NCBI GenBank assembly: GCA_021817645.1
Contig: JAKAGH010000199.1
Location: 1-6,043 of the forward strand
DNA: 6,043 bases
Direction of reading: 5' to 3'
DNA from: Deltaproteobacteria bacterium
GTDB taxonomy: Bacteria > Desulfobacterota > Desulfobaccia > Desulfobaccales > 0-14-0-80-60-11
Shown here: positions 5,256-6,043 of the stretch, one piece after another
Numbering within the stretch: the first letter of the stretch is position 1
Layout: each line of letters begins with the position of its first letter
Notes under the pieces: generated by a model
The model's database searches: none
The model's input: only the letters and a program-made list of their open reading frames with translations
Told to the model about the DNA's origin: nothing
Position numbers and translations under genes: made by a program

Positions 5256-6043
5256 ACCGGGAAGGCCGGGAACTACAAACCCTTTTGGACGAGACGGTCT
5301 CGGTCCTGGACCAGGTGTTAAGCGCCCACCGCCCCGGACTCAGGACCCAAGAGATAGGCCGCGTCCGCGCGGTGGGCAACGGCATTGCCCTGGTGGCAGG
5401 ATTGCCGGGGGTGAAAGCGGAGGAGCTGATCCGCTTCCCGGGAGGGGTGCAAGGGGTGGCCTTCAACGTGGACCCCACCGAAGTGGGCGTCGTCCTCCTG
5501 GGAGAAATGGGCGATTTAAAGGCCGGGGCCGAGGCCCGGAGCACCGGCCGGGTGCTGGACGTGCCGGTGGGGGAGGCGCTTCTGGGAAGAGTGGTGGACG
5601 CCCTGGGGCGTCCCCTGGACGACCTGGGACCCGTTCGCACCCTGGAGCGCCGGCCGGTGGAACGGGAAGCGCCAGCCATCATGGCTCGGGCCCCGGTGAC
5701 CGAGCCCCTGCAAACAGGGTTAAAGATGGTGGACGCCCTGGTGCCCATTGGCCGGGGCCAGCGGGAACTGATCCTGGGGGACCGGCAGACGGGTAAGACC
5801 GCCATCGTCCTGGACACTCTGGTTAATCAAAGGGATACCGGCGTTATCGGCGTTTATTGCGCCATCGGCCAGCGGGATACCGCGGTGGCCCAGCTGATTG
5901 CCGACCTGAGGGTGCAGAGGGTCATGGACTACTGCATTGTGGTGGTGGCTCCCGGGGAAGCCCTGCCGGGGTTGCATTTCGTGGCGCCTTATGCCGCCAC
6001 CTCCATGGCGGAATATTTTATGGAGCAAGGGCGGGACGTCGTG
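5252..6043 (+). CDS. atpA: Alternate F1Fo ATPase subunit alpha (partial, 3' cut by window)
   Basis: The first 264 codons of the roughly 500-residue alpha subunit. This non-catalytic nucleotide-binding subunit forms the F1 hexamer with beta. Seen in order: a short N-terminal helix, the beta-barrel domain (about 33-100, with EIGRVRAVGNGIALVAGLPG), LGRVVDALGRPLD before the nucleotide domain, VPIGRGQRELILGDRQTGKT with the Walker A loop GDRQTGKT (176-183), IGQRDTAVAQL, and APYAATSMAEYFMEQGRD. Divergent points are Arg in IGQRDT where most alphas have Lys, and VVAPGEALPGLHF where a VVATAS-like segment is usual. It starts at ATG 5252, overlapping the atpF stop by 4 nt; the local ribosome binding site is poor, so translation probably depends on coupling. 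The family should be the alternate ATPase alpha (TIGR03324). Gamma would be expected next, beyond the window. Confidence 0.94.
   Translation, partial: MNREGRELQTLLDETVSVLDQVLSAHRPGLRTQEIGRVRAVGNGIALVAGLPGVKAEELIRFPGGVQGVAFNVDPTEVGVVLLGEMGDLKAGAEARSTGRVLDVPVGEALLGRVVDALGRPLDDLGPVRTLERRPVEREAPAIMARAPVTEPLQTGLKMVDALVPIGRGQRELILGDRQTGKTAIVLDTLVNQRDTGVIGVYCAIGQRDTAVAQLIADLRVQRVMDYCIVVVAPGEALPGLHFVAPYAATSMAEYFMEQGRDVV

Noticed and set aside
5149..5817. Minus-strand open frame of 222 codons antisense to atpF and atpA
   Set aside because: An Arg/Ser/Pro-rich product typical of reverse-strand shadows in GC-rich genes; it covers conserved alpha subunit motifs including Walker A.

Overview
The window looks like chromosomal DNA from a GC-rich, anaerobic-type Gram-negative bacterium, most likely a deltaproteobacterium (Desulfobacterota). 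The taxonomic signs are soluble multi-PAS histidine kinases with a Cys-rich PAS domain, a remnant of a 4Fe-4S oxidoreductase subunit, and genes of the 'alternate' (N-type) F1Fo-ATPase. The taxonomic call is inference. No phage, transposase, CRISPR, tRNA or rRNA is visible.

Left part (1-3392) is a signal-transduction cluster, all on the + strand. It holds the last codons of a response-regulator receiver domain (1-62), a soluble PAS-PAS-HisKA-HATPase kinase (start near 272, end 1819), and a second protein with receiver-PAS-HisKA-HATPase architecture (start near 1857, end 3392). The two kinase genes are close or overlapping, depending on the start. Together they could form a phosphorelay in which the first kinase feeds the receiver of the second protein and/or the upstream regulator. 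The 200-nt leader before the first kinase can fold in two mutually exclusive ways, one of which covers its ribosome binding site.

Middle part (3393-4160) is a junction zone. It has a minus-strand fragment of an iron-sulfur (CxxC...CxxxCP) electron-transfer subunit, an AT-rich spot with a 20-bp near-palindrome, a small secreted-type protein with eight Cys in 28 residues (3669-4016), and a GC-rich leader with several possible hairpins.

Right part (4161-6043) is the start of an ATPase gene set on the + strand: a 12-codon leader peptide ORF, then subunit c (atpE), subunit b with a delta-like C-terminal domain (atpF), and the first 264 codons of alpha (atpA, cut by the window edge). The c-b-alpha order with no separate delta gene matches N-type ATPases. 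The genes that normally come first in that operon (beta, epsilon, atpQ, atpR, subunit a) are not upstream here. Subunit c carries the Gln/Glu-Ser/Tyr residues of Na+-binding rotor rings. Adjacent ATPase reading frames overlap by ATGA or lie 4 nt apart, so expression is probably translationally coupled.

The most unusual points are the missing front half of the ATPase operon, the b-delta fusion, the leader ORF, and the Cys-rich secreted protein behind a dyad. None of these by itself proves a new system.
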